Source: Clostridiales bacterium (GTDB lineage: Bacteria; Bacillota; Clostridia; Oscillospirales; Acutalibacteraceae). Taken from it: a stretch of 20,577 bases of DNA. The DNA lies in contig DXXG01000006.1 of assembly GCA_019416455.1 (NCBI GenBank), forward strand, positions 1-20,577, written 5' to 3'. Below the pieces are notes generated by a model. It ran no database searches. It saw only the letters and a list, made by a program, of their open reading frames with translations, and had not been told where the DNA came from. The position numbers and the translations under genes were made by a program. Positions 1 through 9,269 of this stretch are shown one piece after another (positions within the stretch are counted from its first letter, which is position 1; each line of letters opens with the position of its first letter).

Positions 1-295
1 CCGCTCAGCGCGCCGCGAAGCAAGCCGCCCACGGCGCGACTCGGGTCCAGCGTCACGCTATCATACTGAACTCTACGGCCTTTCCCGCAAACCGTCGGCG
101 CGGACGCGAGCTTCCGTCCCGCTCAGCGCGCCGCGAAGCAAGCCGCCCACGGCGCGACTCGGGTCCAGCGTCACGCTATCATACTGAACTCTACGGCCTT
201 TCCCGCAAACCGTCGGCGCGGACGCGAGCTTGCGTCCTGCTCAGCGCGCCGCGAAGCAAGCCGCCCACGGCGCGACTCGGGTCCAGCGTCACGCT
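1..295. repeat. 118-bp direct tandem repeat, at least 2.5 copies
   Basis: The block holds one copy from the window edge to 120, a full copy at 121-238 and a partial copy at 239-295. The period is 118 bases. Copies one and two differ at only two positions near the unit end (114 versus 232, and 120 versus 238); the 57 bases of copy three match both others exactly. The period is not a multiple of three, so this is not a repeated peptide, although one minus-strand frame stays open for about 40 codons per unit. The third copy breaks off 2 bases before the stop codon of the HIT gene. It is very GC-rich and contains short self-complementary pieces around CCAGCG/CGCTGG. No terminator with a T-run is visible. 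It is probably a dispersed intergenic repeat family; the total copy number is unknown because the window starts inside it. There is no convincing gene in 1-297. Confidence 0.9.
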
Positions 296-297
296 GG

Positions 298-645
298 TTA
301 CGCTGGGAAGGGCGGCCAACCCATCTGCCGTTTGCCCAGCAGGTGGAAATGCAGGTGCTGGACAGTCTGCATACCGTCCTTGCCGCAGTTATTCACCACA
401 CGGAAACCGTTTTCCAGGCCCAGATCCTGAGCGATCTTGGGAATGGCCTCCCACACCTTGGCGATCAGGGCGCTGTTCTCCGGAGTGATCTCCATGGCGG
501 AAGCGATATGCTCCTTGGGGATGACCAACACATGCACCGGGGCCTGGGGGTCCTGGTCGTAAAAGGCGATGACATTCTCGTCCTCATAGGCGATCTTGGA
601 AGGGATCTGCTTTTGGGCGATCTTGCAGAAAATGCAGTCTGTCAT
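298..645 (-). CDS. HIT family (HinT-like) nucleotide hydrolase
   Basis: A 115-residue histidine triad protein, normal length for the HinT/PKCI branch. The family hydrolyses purine nucleoside phosphoramidates and aminoacyl-adenylates in the cytosol. Visible marks are the N-terminal CIFCKI segment (Cys4 and Cys7, likely zinc ligands), the HVLVIPKEHI strand, and the catalytic triad HLHFHLLG with His97, His99 and His101, followed by RQMGWPP near the C-terminus. The last three residues (FPA) run slightly past the usual end, and the stop codon lies 2 bases from the 118-bp repeat. The ATG is preceded by AAAGGAG at good spacing. It sits 46 bases downstream of alaS on the same strand and is probably the last gene of the T-box operon. 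No promoter of its own is visible. The exact substrate is not shown by the sequence. Confidence 0.93.
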   Translation of the reverse strand: MTDCIFCKIAQKQIPSKIAYEDENVIAFYDQDPQAPVHVLVIPKEHIASAMEITPENSALIAKVWEAIPKIAQDLGLENGFRVVNNCGKDGMQTVQHLHFHLLGKRQMGWPPFPA

Positions 646-691
646 AAGAAATGCTCCTTTCTGAAAATGGTCTCTCTATTTTTACCGGTCT

Positions 692-3322
<2,631 letters not shown>

Positions 3323-3373
3323 TGTCTTTTAACCCTCTCTTTTTATAATCGGGGAATCCCCGTTTTCTGTTTT

Positions 3374-4396
3374 TTATTTTGTAGTGTACTGCCACAGCAG
3401 TTTCAGCGTATTCTCCGCGCCCTCCACATGGGAGCGCTCGTAACCGTGGGAAGCGTACACGCCCGCGCCGATGAGCCCGTGGCGCACGTCGTAGCCCGCC
3501 CGCAAAGCGGCTTCCGCGTCGCTGCCGTACCGGGGATACACATCCACGGCGTAGGCGGCCCCGGCGGCTTTGGCGGCCTCTACCAGAGCGGTGGTCACGG
3601 CGTAGTCATAAGGCCCGCCGGAATCCTTGGCGCAGATGGATACCTCCCGCTCGGTGCACTGGAGGCCTTCGCCTACACAGCCCATGTCTACGCTGATCAG
3701 CTCCTCCACGTCCTCCGGCACGGAAGCCGCGGCGCCGTGGCCTACCTCCTCATACACGGTAAAGTGGAGATACACCTTCCGGTTGGGGGTGATTCCCTGG
3801 TCTTTCAGCTCTTTCGCGTAGGCCAGCAGGATGGCGGCGCTCAGCTTGTCATCCAGGAAACGGCTCTTGATGTAACCGGAATCCGTCACTACGGTGCGGG
3901 GATCGAAGCAGACGAAATCCCCTTCACAGATGCCCAGCTCCCGGGTGTCCTGAGCGGTTTTCACCGGCTGGTCGATGACCACTTCCATACCCTGGAATTT
4001 TCGGTCCTTACCAGAGTAATCCGGGTTCACATGGACGGAAGCGTCATTGAGCTGCAAACAGCCGGTATAGGTCCCGTTGAAGCGAGTGTAGATCCGGCAG
4101 TTTTCCGCCTCGCAGTTTTCCGGCTGCAAGCCTCCCACCGGGGAGAGCACCAGTCGTCCGTTGCCCTTAATGGTCTGGACCACTCCGCCCAAGGTATCCA
4201 CATGGGCCATGAGCAGCAGCCCCCGGCCTTCGCCCCCCAGGCAGACAGTGACGCCGCCCTTGCGGGTCTTTTGGGGCTGATACCCCAGCCGGGAAAGCTC
4301 CTCCATCAGGTAATCCGCCGCCCGGTCCGTAAATCCGGAGGGGCTGTCGATGGCGCAAAGGGCCTTCAGTTGTTCCACACAATATGATGTATTCAT
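3374..4396 (-). CDS. M42 family metallo-aminopeptidase
   Basis: A 340-residue member of peptidase family M42 (FrvX/YsdC/glutamyl aminopeptidase group), cytosolic dinuclear-metal enzymes that trim amino acids from peptide N-termini and usually form dodecamers. Metal and catalytic residues are present in the expected order: His65 in LLLMAHVDT, Asp183 in RFLDDKLSAA, Glu216-Glu217 in YEEVGHGA, Asp237 in ISVDMG and His317 in YASHGYERSH. I chose the ATG at 4396 because AGGAAAGGTGG lies just before it; the GTG at 4417 would place that ribosome site inside the protein. The gene starts 17 bases after the GNAT gene and ends 51 bases before alaS, so it is very likely cotranscribed under the T-box. The natural substrate cannot be read from sequence; release of free alanine from peptides would fit the operon but is inference. 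Confidence 0.92.
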   Translation of the reverse strand: MNTSYCVEQLKALCAIDSPSGFTDRAADYLMEELSRLGYQPQKTRKGGVTVCLGGEGRGLLLMAHVDTLGGVVQTIKGNGRLVLSPVGGLQPENCEAENCRIYTRFNGTYTGCLQLNDASVHVNPDYSGKDRKFQGMEVVIDQPVKTAQDTRELGICEGDFVCFDPRTVVTDSGYIKSRFLDDKLSAAILLAYAKELKDQGITPNRKVYLHFTVYEEVGHGAAASVPEDVEELISVDMGCVGEGLQCTEREVSICAKDSGGPYDYAVTTALVEAAKAAGAAYAVDVYPRYGSDAEAALRAGYDVRHGLIGAGVYASHGYERSHVEGAENTLKLLWQYTTK

Positions 4397-4413
4397 AATC
4401 CACCTTTCCTCGT

Positions 4414-4962
4414 TCACAGCCCGGGATCACTTCCAGGCTGGCAGTCTTCCTTTGAGATCCCATATAGATAATGGGCCATATCCCCGTTGTAATAACGGGT
4501 GATGAATTCCTTCTCCCGTTTCATCCCCAGGCTTTCCGCCACACGGATGGAAGGGGCGTTATCCGTTTTAATGACCGAGTGGACCCGAGACGCTCCCAGC
4601 ACCTGGAACGCATAATCCCGGCAGCCGGCGGCCGCTTCCCTGGCGTATCCCTGATGCCAAAACCTTCGCTTTAGCAGATATCCCACTTCCAGCACCTGGG
4701 TCCCTTCACAATCCTGGTAGGTCAGGCCCGCCTGGCCCACCATTTCCCCAGAACTTTGCAGGACTGCCGCCCACAGCCCGAACCCGTATTTTTCGTACCG
4801 GTCCAGCTGCCGGACAAGCCACTGTTTCACATCCTCGTCTGTAAAATCGTGCTCATAGGCGTACATCACCTGGGGATCCTGGAGGATCTGGGCAAGATCC
4901 GGCAGATCCTCCCAGGTCATTTCCCGCAGGATCAGCCGCTGGGTGCGCAGGATCTCTTTCAC
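4414..4962 (-). CDS. RimJ/RimL-like GNAT N-acetyltransferase
   Basis: A 182-residue single-domain GNAT protein, normal for the RimJ/RimL subgroup, which moves acetyl groups from acetyl-CoA to amines such as protein N-termini or small aminoacyl compounds. The N-terminus has the typical RTQRLILREMTWED strand. The acetyl-CoA region is around LEVGYLLKRRFWHQGYAREA (about 106-125), with the P-loop as HQGYAREA rather than the RGxG form. The usual tail NAPSIRVAESLGMKRE follows. I chose the GTG at 4962 because GGAGGAG precedes it by 8 bases; the open frame continues upstream to 5196 but that part is the T-box leader, not protein. It is the first gene after the T-box terminator and is followed 17 bases later by the M42 peptidase. 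The acceptor substrate is unknown. A ribosomal-protein or tRNA-synthetase-linked role is only suggested by position. Confidence 0.9.
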   Translation of the reverse strand: MKEILRTQRLILREMTWEDLPDLAQILQDPQVMYAYEHDFTDEDVKQWLVRQLDRYEKYGFGLWAAVLQSSGEMVGQAGLTYQDCEGTQVLEVGYLLKRRFWHQGYAREAAAGCRDYAFQVLGASRVHSVIKTDNAPSIRVAESLGMKREKEFITRYYNGDMAHYLYGISKEDCQPGSDPGL

Positions 4963-4980
4963 CGCCAACTCCTCCAATCG

Positions 4981-5022
4981 AAAAAAGGCTTTTCCACCCC
5001 AAACAATGGGACGGAAAAGCCC
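4981..5022 (-). terminator. T-box regulated intrinsic terminator
   Basis: On the minus strand GGCTTTTCC pairs with GGAAAAGCC across a loop of about 17 bases, then a run of six T follows at 4986-4981. It directly follows the T-box sequence, whose pairing would compete with the 5' side of this stem. The GNAT ribosome site GGAGGAG starts only a few bases further on. This is the standard transcription-attenuation layout. Confidence 0.92.
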
Positions 5023-5250
5023 GTGGTACCACCCAAATTGCGGACGACATCGCCCGCCGCTTTCATGTCCCGGTAACGGGGGACCACCGTGCCGCTCATC
5101 GCGGCATGCGCCGAAAACGCGCTGTTTTCTCAAACAGCGGGAGCGGCCTGCTCCACCTCCCTGACGGCCTTTCACCCACCGGCCGACTCTCTGCAAGGGA
5201 GCGGGGGAACATCTTCTCCGCGCAACTATCCACTATGCAACTAATTTTAT
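4981..5250 (-). promoter_or_regulatory. T-box leader, probably tRNA-Ala responsive
   Basis: This minus-strand RNA leader has the T-box layout. The 5' arm (5'-GCGGAGAAGATG...) is followed by an AG-rich bulge AGAGAG at 5187-5192. The apical Stem I is GGCC-GGTGGGTGAAA-GGCC at 5166-5184. CTCCCT/AGGGAG pairs below it. A Stem III-like hairpin lies at 5120-5139, then the T-box core GGGTGGTACCACGG near 5021-5037, then the terminator at 4981-5022. The expected 3' side of the specifier loop (5141-5154) reads GGAGCAGGCCGC and holds both GCA and GCC, each an alanine codon. I could not fix which one is the specifier without folding. Uncharged tRNA should stabilise the antiterminator and allow transcription of GNAT, M42 peptidase, alaS and hit. 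Alanine specificity rests partly on alaS being in the operon. Confidence 0.9.
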
Positions 5251-5256
5251 AGTTAC

Positions 5257-5285
5257 ATTATAGCCTTTGGGAAGGCGTCTGTCAA
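5257..5285 (-). promoter_or_regulatory. Consensus sigma-A promoter of the T-box operon
   Basis: Read on the minus strand, TTGACA (5285-5280) and TATAAT (5262-5257) are both perfect, with exactly 17 bases between them. The expected start is near 5250, at the beginning of the T-box leader. The -35 box includes the TGA stop codon of the upstream penicillin-binding protein gene, so there is no intergenic room between that gene and this promoter. Confidence 0.93.
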
Positions 5286-6889
5286 TTCCCTTCCTCTAAA
5301 GAAAGAAGCAGTCCCTGAGCCACTTCCTGGAACACCCGGGCTGTGGTTCCTCCATCCTCCGTAGCGGACTCCTTCAGCACAGTCACGCAGTACCGGGGAC
5401 CGTTTTCATCGCAGACGAACCCGCAGTACCAGAAGTGGAGCAGTTCCTCTTCCCCCTCATACATTCCAGTCTGGGCCGTGCCCGTCTTGATGCCCACCAT
5501 ACCTTCCTCCGGGGCGCCAGGCTGGGCGGTACCCTCCTCCGCCGTGGTGATGAGCGCCTTTTGCAATGTTTTAGCGGTGGCGGTTTTCATCACCCGCATG
5601 GTCTGGCTGGCGGAAGACTCCGTCTCCGTCACTTCCAAATTTTCATCCACCAAGCCCTGGATCAGTTTTGGTGAGGTGTAGGTACCCCCGCTGGCGATGG
5701 TATTCATCATGGCGCAAAGCTGCAAGGGCGTTGTGGTAAGCTCCCCCTGCCCAAAGGAAAAGTTGGCCAGCGCCCGGGCATTGCTCAGGTCCTCCAGAGT
5801 GGGCAGATCACCGGAAGCGCTCCACAGACCCCGCCCAAATTCCTCCGCCTGGCCGAATCCCAGGTTATAGGCCATGGACAGCACTTTCTGCCCGCCCAGC
5901 ACCCGGGCCGCGCTGATAAAGTAACAGTTGCAGGATTTCGCCAGGGCCCCTTCTAGATCCAGCTCCCCGTGGGCGGTATTATCAATGCAGTGGAACTGCA
6001 ATCCCCCGGCGTTGAGAGAACCCACGCAGGTGAACGTGGTGTCCTTCAAACCCTCCTCCAAAAGCGCCGCAGCGGTCACCAGCTTGAACACGGATCCCGG
6101 AGCGTAAGCGGAAAAAGCCCGGTTCACCAGAGGGGAATCCTCCCGCTGGGCAGCGTCTCCCAGATCCAGAGGGTCAAAATCCGGGACGCTGGCCACCGCC
6201 CGGATCTCACAGTCCGGCACCTCGGTGACCACCACTGCCCCCTGATCCAACTCTTGAGCCGCTTCCTGAACCAGTTGCTGGATCTGACTGTCCAAGGTGA
6301 GCACTACTCCGCCCTTGGCTTCCCTCAAGGTGTTCACCACCTGAGGCTCTTCCCCGGCGATGGCTCTTCCCACCGCGTCCACCCGGTAGGTGGCGGACAC
6401 TTCCCCTTCATAGAGCTCCAGCACGTCGTTCATGGCAAGCTCAACACCCGCGGCGCCGCTGCCCAAACTGTCCAGATAACCGATGATGTGGGGCGCCAGC
6501 TGGTCCTCAGAATACCTCTGGGGCACCTGGAACACGTCCACGTGAGGATCTTCCACAGGAGAATCCAAGGTCAGCTGGAAGGGCCTGCCGTTTTCCAGAG
6601 CCACCGCCAGCTGGTCCCGATATTGACCCTGGGTGGCAGTCTCCAAAGCTCCGATGGCTTCAATGGTGGGAGCCACCGCCGCCACGTATTCCGTTTCCCC
6701 GCCCACCAGGGGCACAAGGTCACAGTCGTAAATAGTGCCCCGTACCTGAGCGATATCCAAGCGGTACAAACTTTGCGCTCCTGCGGCCGCCACGTACTCC
6801 TCTCCATGGACCGCCCGAAAAATGGACACACAGGCGGCGAAAAGCAGCACCATCAAGACCACTGCCACACCGTACACTTTTTTCTTCAT
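5282..6889 (-). CDS. Class B penicillin-binding protein (transpeptidase)
   Basis: A 535-residue monofunctional transpeptidase that crosslinks peptidoglycan on the outer face of the membrane. It has a short basic N-terminus and one membrane anchor (about residues 6-27), then the dimerisation region with RGTIYDCD at 50-57. The catalytic domain has the serine motif SVFK (Ser266, Lys269), SCN at 319-321 and KTG at 468-470. This resembles the PbpA/FtsI/SpoVD group; it lacks C-terminal PASTA repeats and is shorter than most SpoVD proteins, so its division, elongation or sporulation role is not resolved. I prefer the ATG at 6889 (AAGGAAAGGAG about 13 bases upstream, slightly long) over the one at 6946, which has no ribosome site. 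No terminator follows; its stop codon lies within the next promoter. Confidence 0.93.
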   Translation of the reverse strand: MKKKVYGVAVVLMVLLFAACVSIFRAVHGEEYVAAAGAQSLYRLDIAQVRGTIYDCDLVPLVGGETEYVAAVAPTIEAIGALETATQGQYRDQLAVALENGRPFQLTLDSPVEDPHVDVFQVPQRYSEDQLAPHIIGYLDSLGSGAAGVELAMNDVLELYEGEVSATYRVDAVGRAIAGEEPQVVNTLREAKGGVVLTLDSQIQQLVQEAAQELDQGAVVVTEVPDCEIRAVASVPDFDPLDLGDAAQREDSPLVNRAFSAYAPGSVFKLVTAAALLEEGLKDTTFTCVGSLNAGGLQFHCIDNTAHGELDLEGALAKSCNCYFISAARVLGGQKVLSMAYNLGFGQAEEFGRGLWSASGDLPTLEDLSNARALANFSFGQGELTTTPLQLCAMMNTIASGGTYTSPKLIQGLVDENLEVTETESSASQTMRVMKTATAKTLQKALITTAEEGTAQPGAPEEGMVGIKTGTAQTGMYEGEEELLHFWYCGFVCDENGPRYCVTVLKESATEDGGTTARVFQEVAQGLLLSLEEGN

Positions 6890-7056
6890 AGGCAGAAACC
6901 GACTCCTTTCCTTGTATTCAGTATGGAAAGAACCCTGCTTTTTCATGCGAAAAAACCGAGATTTCTCAGCTCATCCTATTTTCTCCAGCTTCGGCATAAA
7001 GCATTCCCTTTGGGAAATACTGATTTTGACACTTTTTCGCGAAAGGAGAATGGGCC
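6890..7056. other. Divergent intergenic region, PBP / TauE pair
   Basis: This 167-base gap separates the minus-strand penicillin-binding protein gene from the plus-strand TauE-like gene. It must hold both promoters, but I could not pick out a convincing -10/-35 pair for either. A small inverted repeat TTCCC-TTT-GGGAA lies at 7004-7016, and a TTTTGACA element at 7023-7030 lies too close to the downstream GTG to serve it. No gene is seen here. Confidence 0.5.
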
Positions 7057-7410
7057 GTGAAGTGGAAATACGCTCTCACGGGAGCCTTAGCGGGCATGGC
7101 TAACGGGTTGTTCGGCTCGGGAGGCGGACTGTTTCTGGTACCGTTGCTGACCCGGTGGGTCAAACTTCCCCAAAGAAAAGCCTTCGCCACCTCTGTGGCG
7201 GTGATTCTTCCCCTGTCTTTGGTATCGGCAGGGGTGTATTGGTTCAAAGGCGGACTGGATCTTTCCGGAGCATGGCCCTATCTGCTGGGCGGATTCTTAG
7301 GCGGCATTCTTTCCGGGCGGCTGTTCCAGCGGGTGCCTCTCACCTTTCTCCGCCGTGCCTTCGGGGCGTTGATCCTCTACGGCGGTATACGGGCGGTGCT
7401 TGCCCTGTGA
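7057..7410 (+). CDS. TauE/SafE family permease, N-terminal half protein
   Basis: A 117-residue, strongly hydrophobic protein with about four membrane helices. It resembles one half of the TauE/SafE (sulfite exporter / DUF81) family, whose usual members are about 240-280 residues with two similar halves. The family signature is near the N-terminus: GMANGLFGSGGGLFLVPLL. The start is GTG at 7057 with AAAGGAG 8 bases upstream; no ATG in this frame is better placed. Its stop codon overlaps the GTG of the next gene by four bases (GTGA), which suggests translational coupling. The two proteins probably form one transporter, though the substrate is unknown (family members move sulfite, sulfoacetate or other organic anions). 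A frameshift splitting a single gene is the main alternative. Confidence 0.85.
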   Translation: MKWKYALTGALAGMANGLFGSGGGLFLVPLLTRWVKLPQRKAFATSVAVILPLSLVSAGVYWFKGGLDLSGAWPYLLGGFLGGILSGRLFQRVPLTFLRRAFGALILYGGIRAVLAL

Positions 7411-7802
7411 ATTGGCTGATCTCCCTCCTGGCCGGCGCCGCCACCGGGATCCTCTCCGGCTTTGGGGTGGGCGGCGGCACGCTGCTGCTGTTGTGGATGA
7501 CCCTGGTTCAGGGCATGGACCAATTCCAAGCCGGCGGCATAAATTTGGTATATTTTGTAAGCTGCGCCCTGCCTGCTCTGTGGAGCCACTTTCGTCAGGG
7601 ATTGGTGGAAAAGCAGGCAGCTCTTTGGTGTGTTCTGGCAGGAGTACCTGCCTGCGTGGCAGCGGCATATCTGGCGTCCCGGCTGGACGTGGAAACTCTC
7701 CGGCGGGTATTTGGGGTATTTTTGCTGGGTGTGGGCCTGCGGGAACTTTTTTCAAAACCGGAGCGCTCTTCCCAAGACGAAAAAGACCTCGCGCATAAAT
7801 AA
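7407..7802 (+). CDS. TauE/SafE family permease, C-terminal half protein
   Basis: A 131-residue membrane protein with about four helices and the same half-family signature as its upstream partner (ATGILSGFGVGGGTLLLLWM at residues 11-30). It has a charged C-terminal tail rich in Lys, Glu and Asp, which should face the cytosol. The GTG start at 7407 overlaps the TGA of the preceding gene; the ribosome site is weak, so coupling to upstream translation is likely. The open frame extends back to 7155, but that stretch lies inside the first gene and does not look like a membrane protein. With its neighbour it would make one eight-helix carrier. The N-terminal half of the family fold is present in each, so neither looks truncated. 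Confidence 0.82.
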   Translation: MNWLISLLAGAATGILSGFGVGGGTLLLLWMTLVQGMDQFQAGGINLVYFVSCALPALWSHFRQGLVEKQAALWCVLAGVPACVAAAYLASRLDVETLRRVFGVFLLGVGLRELFSKPERSSQDEKDLAHK

Positions 7803-7880
7803 GCGAAAACCGCCCACACTACCCTTGAGACCCAACCCGGAAATCAAACCGGGAATTCTACACAAAAGGGGAAGTCTGAA

Positions 7881-8090
7881 ATGAGTATCTTAGACAGGAT
7901 CGCGCTGGCCCTGGTCGTCATTGGCGGCATCAACTGGGGGCTGGTGGGCATTTTCCGTTTTGACTTGGTAGCCTGGATCTGCGGAGGTCAGGATGCCATT
8001 GTTGCCAGGATCATTTTCACCCTGGTGGGTATCGCCGCCCTGTGGTGCATCACCCTGATCTTCCGGGATCGGGACAGGATGACCGAATAA
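7881..8090 (+). CDS. DUF378 family small membrane protein
   Basis: A 69-residue protein with two predicted membrane helices (about 7-28 and 43-62). It carries the DUF378 (YuzA-like) hallmark IGGINWGLVGIFRFDLVAW near the N-terminus, and a charged tail FRDRDRMTE. The function of this family is not known to me. The ATG is preceded by AAAGGGGAAG at normal spacing. It starts 78 bases after the TauE pair and is followed 20 bases later by a strong terminator, so it may be the last gene of that plus-strand unit. A weak CCCGG...CCGGG inverted repeat lies upstream, at about 7838-7854. Confidence 0.9.
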   Translation: MSILDRIALALVVIGGINWGLVGIFRFDLVAWICGGQDAIVARIIFTLVGIAALWCITLIFRDRDRMTE

Positions 8091-8108
8091 TAGGCCGCGC
8101 CGGCCCGC

Positions 8109-8157
8109 AAAAAAGGAACGCCCTCCCTCTAGGGGAAAGCGTTCCTTTTCTTTTTCT
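8109..8157 (+). terminator. Intrinsic terminator after DUF378 gene (copy A)
   Basis: AAAAGGAACGC pairs with GCGTTCCTTTT around an inner CCCTCTAGGGG segment, followed by TTTTCTTTTT. The minus strand also ends in a T-run, so it could work in both directions. A 27-base core at 8123-8149 recurs exactly at 9224-9250. Confidence 0.92.
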
Positions 8158-8286
8158 GTGTGTTCCAAGATCATCAGGCAAATCTCAGTGGGATATTTCC
8201 CATGCAGGTACCAAAGGGCAAAACCGCTCCGACCACAAGACTGTGTTGAGAGGTATTATCCCTTTGGATGCATCTCCCATGCAGAC

Positions 8287-8315
8287 TTGCGCTCCTCTCC
8301 ATTTTTAGGTATGCT
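8287..8315 (+). promoter_or_regulatory. Possible promoter of the orphan membrane protein
   Basis: TTGCGC at 8287-8292 and TATGCT at 8310-8315 are separated by 17 bases and lie just upstream of the ribosome site of the 8334 gene. Both boxes are imperfect. The terminator at 8109-8157 means this gene needs its own promoter. The rest of 8158-8286 shows only a ten-base direct repeat (TCCCATGCAG). Confidence 0.4.
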
Positions 8316-8333
8316 ATAGGGGAGGTGATTCTC

Positions 8334-9176
8334 ATGGGCAAACAGAAAAAGAAGGCCAAACGGCGCAAACCGCACCGACCTCCGCTGTCTTTTTTGGACA
8401 AAACCATTTATTTCCTTTTTCTTCTCCTGTCCTATGGACTTGGGCTGTTTTTTCTCCTAGGCATTCTACTATTGCGTAAAAGTATTGCTTTCTCCGACCC
8501 GACTGTTGTAGCCGCTTCCTCAAAAGACCTTTCCTTTTTCTTCCTGATCCCCTCATTCTTATTGCTTGTTTGTACCCCTGTCTGTTTTTTGGAATTTACC
8601 GCAGGAAACAGACTTCCTCTCTTTGGAAACCGTAAGATAAAATACGGGCGTCCTCCTTGGGACGAGCATTGTTATCCTCTGTTCAGCTCCCGTTACAAGA
8701 AAGAAGCCATGATCCGTCCTTCCAAAAAGGAAGACCGCCGGATAATCGCTGTGACTTTGACGGTACTCTTTGCTCTAACACTGCTTTTGGGGAGTCTGAG
8801 CCTCTGCAGTCGGAAATGCCTCTATCAGAACGGCTCCTTAGTTTGCTATAATTCCTTCAGTCAGCCTACAGACCACTTTGTTTCAGAAGAGTTTTCTCAC
8901 CTCACCATACAGACTTATTTTCACCGGGGATTCCGGGGCAATGGCAACTGGTGCTGCGAAATTCGTTTGTCTACCCCCACTGGTGAAACTTTCACATTCT
9001 ATCAATACGAGTTTCGGGATACCATATGGCTGGAGGAAATAGCCCGCATCAAAAGCCGTTTTTCCTCAGAAGATATTACCATCCAAGGCCAGCAACATCT
9101 GTACAAAATCATCTCAGCCTACGACCTCAACTCGGAGGAATCACAGGCCTTGAAAAAACTGTTTACAAAAGGTTGA
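8334..9176 (+). CDS. Hypothetical three-helix membrane protein
   Basis: I do not recognise this 280-residue protein. It starts with a very basic tail (KKKAKRRK within the first 12 residues), then membrane helices at about 23-47, 66-88 and 136-157. The loop between helices two and three (89-135) is basic and probably cytosolic. The last 120 residues should then lie outside. That domain begins with CSRKC and has further cysteines (171, 207-208), ending in a mixed helical region with no known motif. The ATG at 8334 has GGGGAGGTG just upstream; an earlier in-frame ATG at 8268 does not. The coding sequence is visibly poorer in GC and richer in T-rich codons than its neighbours. It stands alone between two near-identical terminators, which hints at recent acquisition. 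No function is proposed. Confidence 0.8.
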   Translation: MGKQKKKAKRRKPHRPPLSFLDKTIYFLFLLLSYGLGLFFLLGILLLRKSIAFSDPTVVAASSKDLSFFFLIPSFLLLVCTPVCFLEFTAGNRLPLFGNRKIKYGRPPWDEHCYPLFSSRYKKEAMIRPSKKEDRRIIAVTLTVLFALTLLLGSLSLCSRKCLYQNGSLVCYNSFSQPTDHFVSEEFSHLTIQTYFHRGFRGNGNWCCEIRLSTPTGETFTFYQYEFRDTIWLEEIARIKSRFSSEDITIQGQQHLYKIISAYDLNSEESQALKKLFTKG

Positions 9177-9210
9177 CCTCTTGCTCTAAGCAGAAAAGCG
9201 GTTCTAACAC

Positions 9211-9253
9211 AAAAAGAAACGCTCTCCCTCTAGGGGAAAGCGTTCCTTTTTTA
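9211..9253. terminator. Bidirectional terminator between convergent genes (copy B)
   Basis: AAAAAGAAACGCT pairs with AGCGTTCCTTTTTT around CCCTCTAGGGG, with T-runs on both strands. It lies 34 bases after the 8334 gene and 17 bases after the stop of the minus-strand tandem-GNAT gene, so it can serve both. It has one internal mismatch that copy A at 8109-8157 lacks. Confidence 0.9.
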
Positions 9254-9269
9254 TGTGATTCTTCTGCGT

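Noticed and set aside
1..295. A CRISPR array.
   Set aside because: The unit is 118 bases with no separate spacers and near-identical throughout, and no cas genes are nearby. It is a plain tandem repeat.
230..430. A small plus-strand gene crossing the repeat into the HIT gene.
   Set aside because: It begins inside the repeat, overlaps the HIT gene antisense, and lacks a ribosome site.
3323..3373. A terminator between the M42 peptidase and alaS.
   Set aside because: Only a short GGGGATTCCCC palindrome followed by GATTATAAAAAG is present; there is no T-run after it on the minus strand.
4963..5196. An N-terminal extension of the GNAT protein by 78 residues.
   Set aside because: The DNA is the T-box leader and terminator; the extension has no GNAT similarity, and GGAGGAG selects the GTG at 4962.
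7023..7056. A promoter with TTTTGACA for the TauE pair.
   Set aside because: A -10 box at normal spacing would fall on the ribosome site and start codon, and none is present there.
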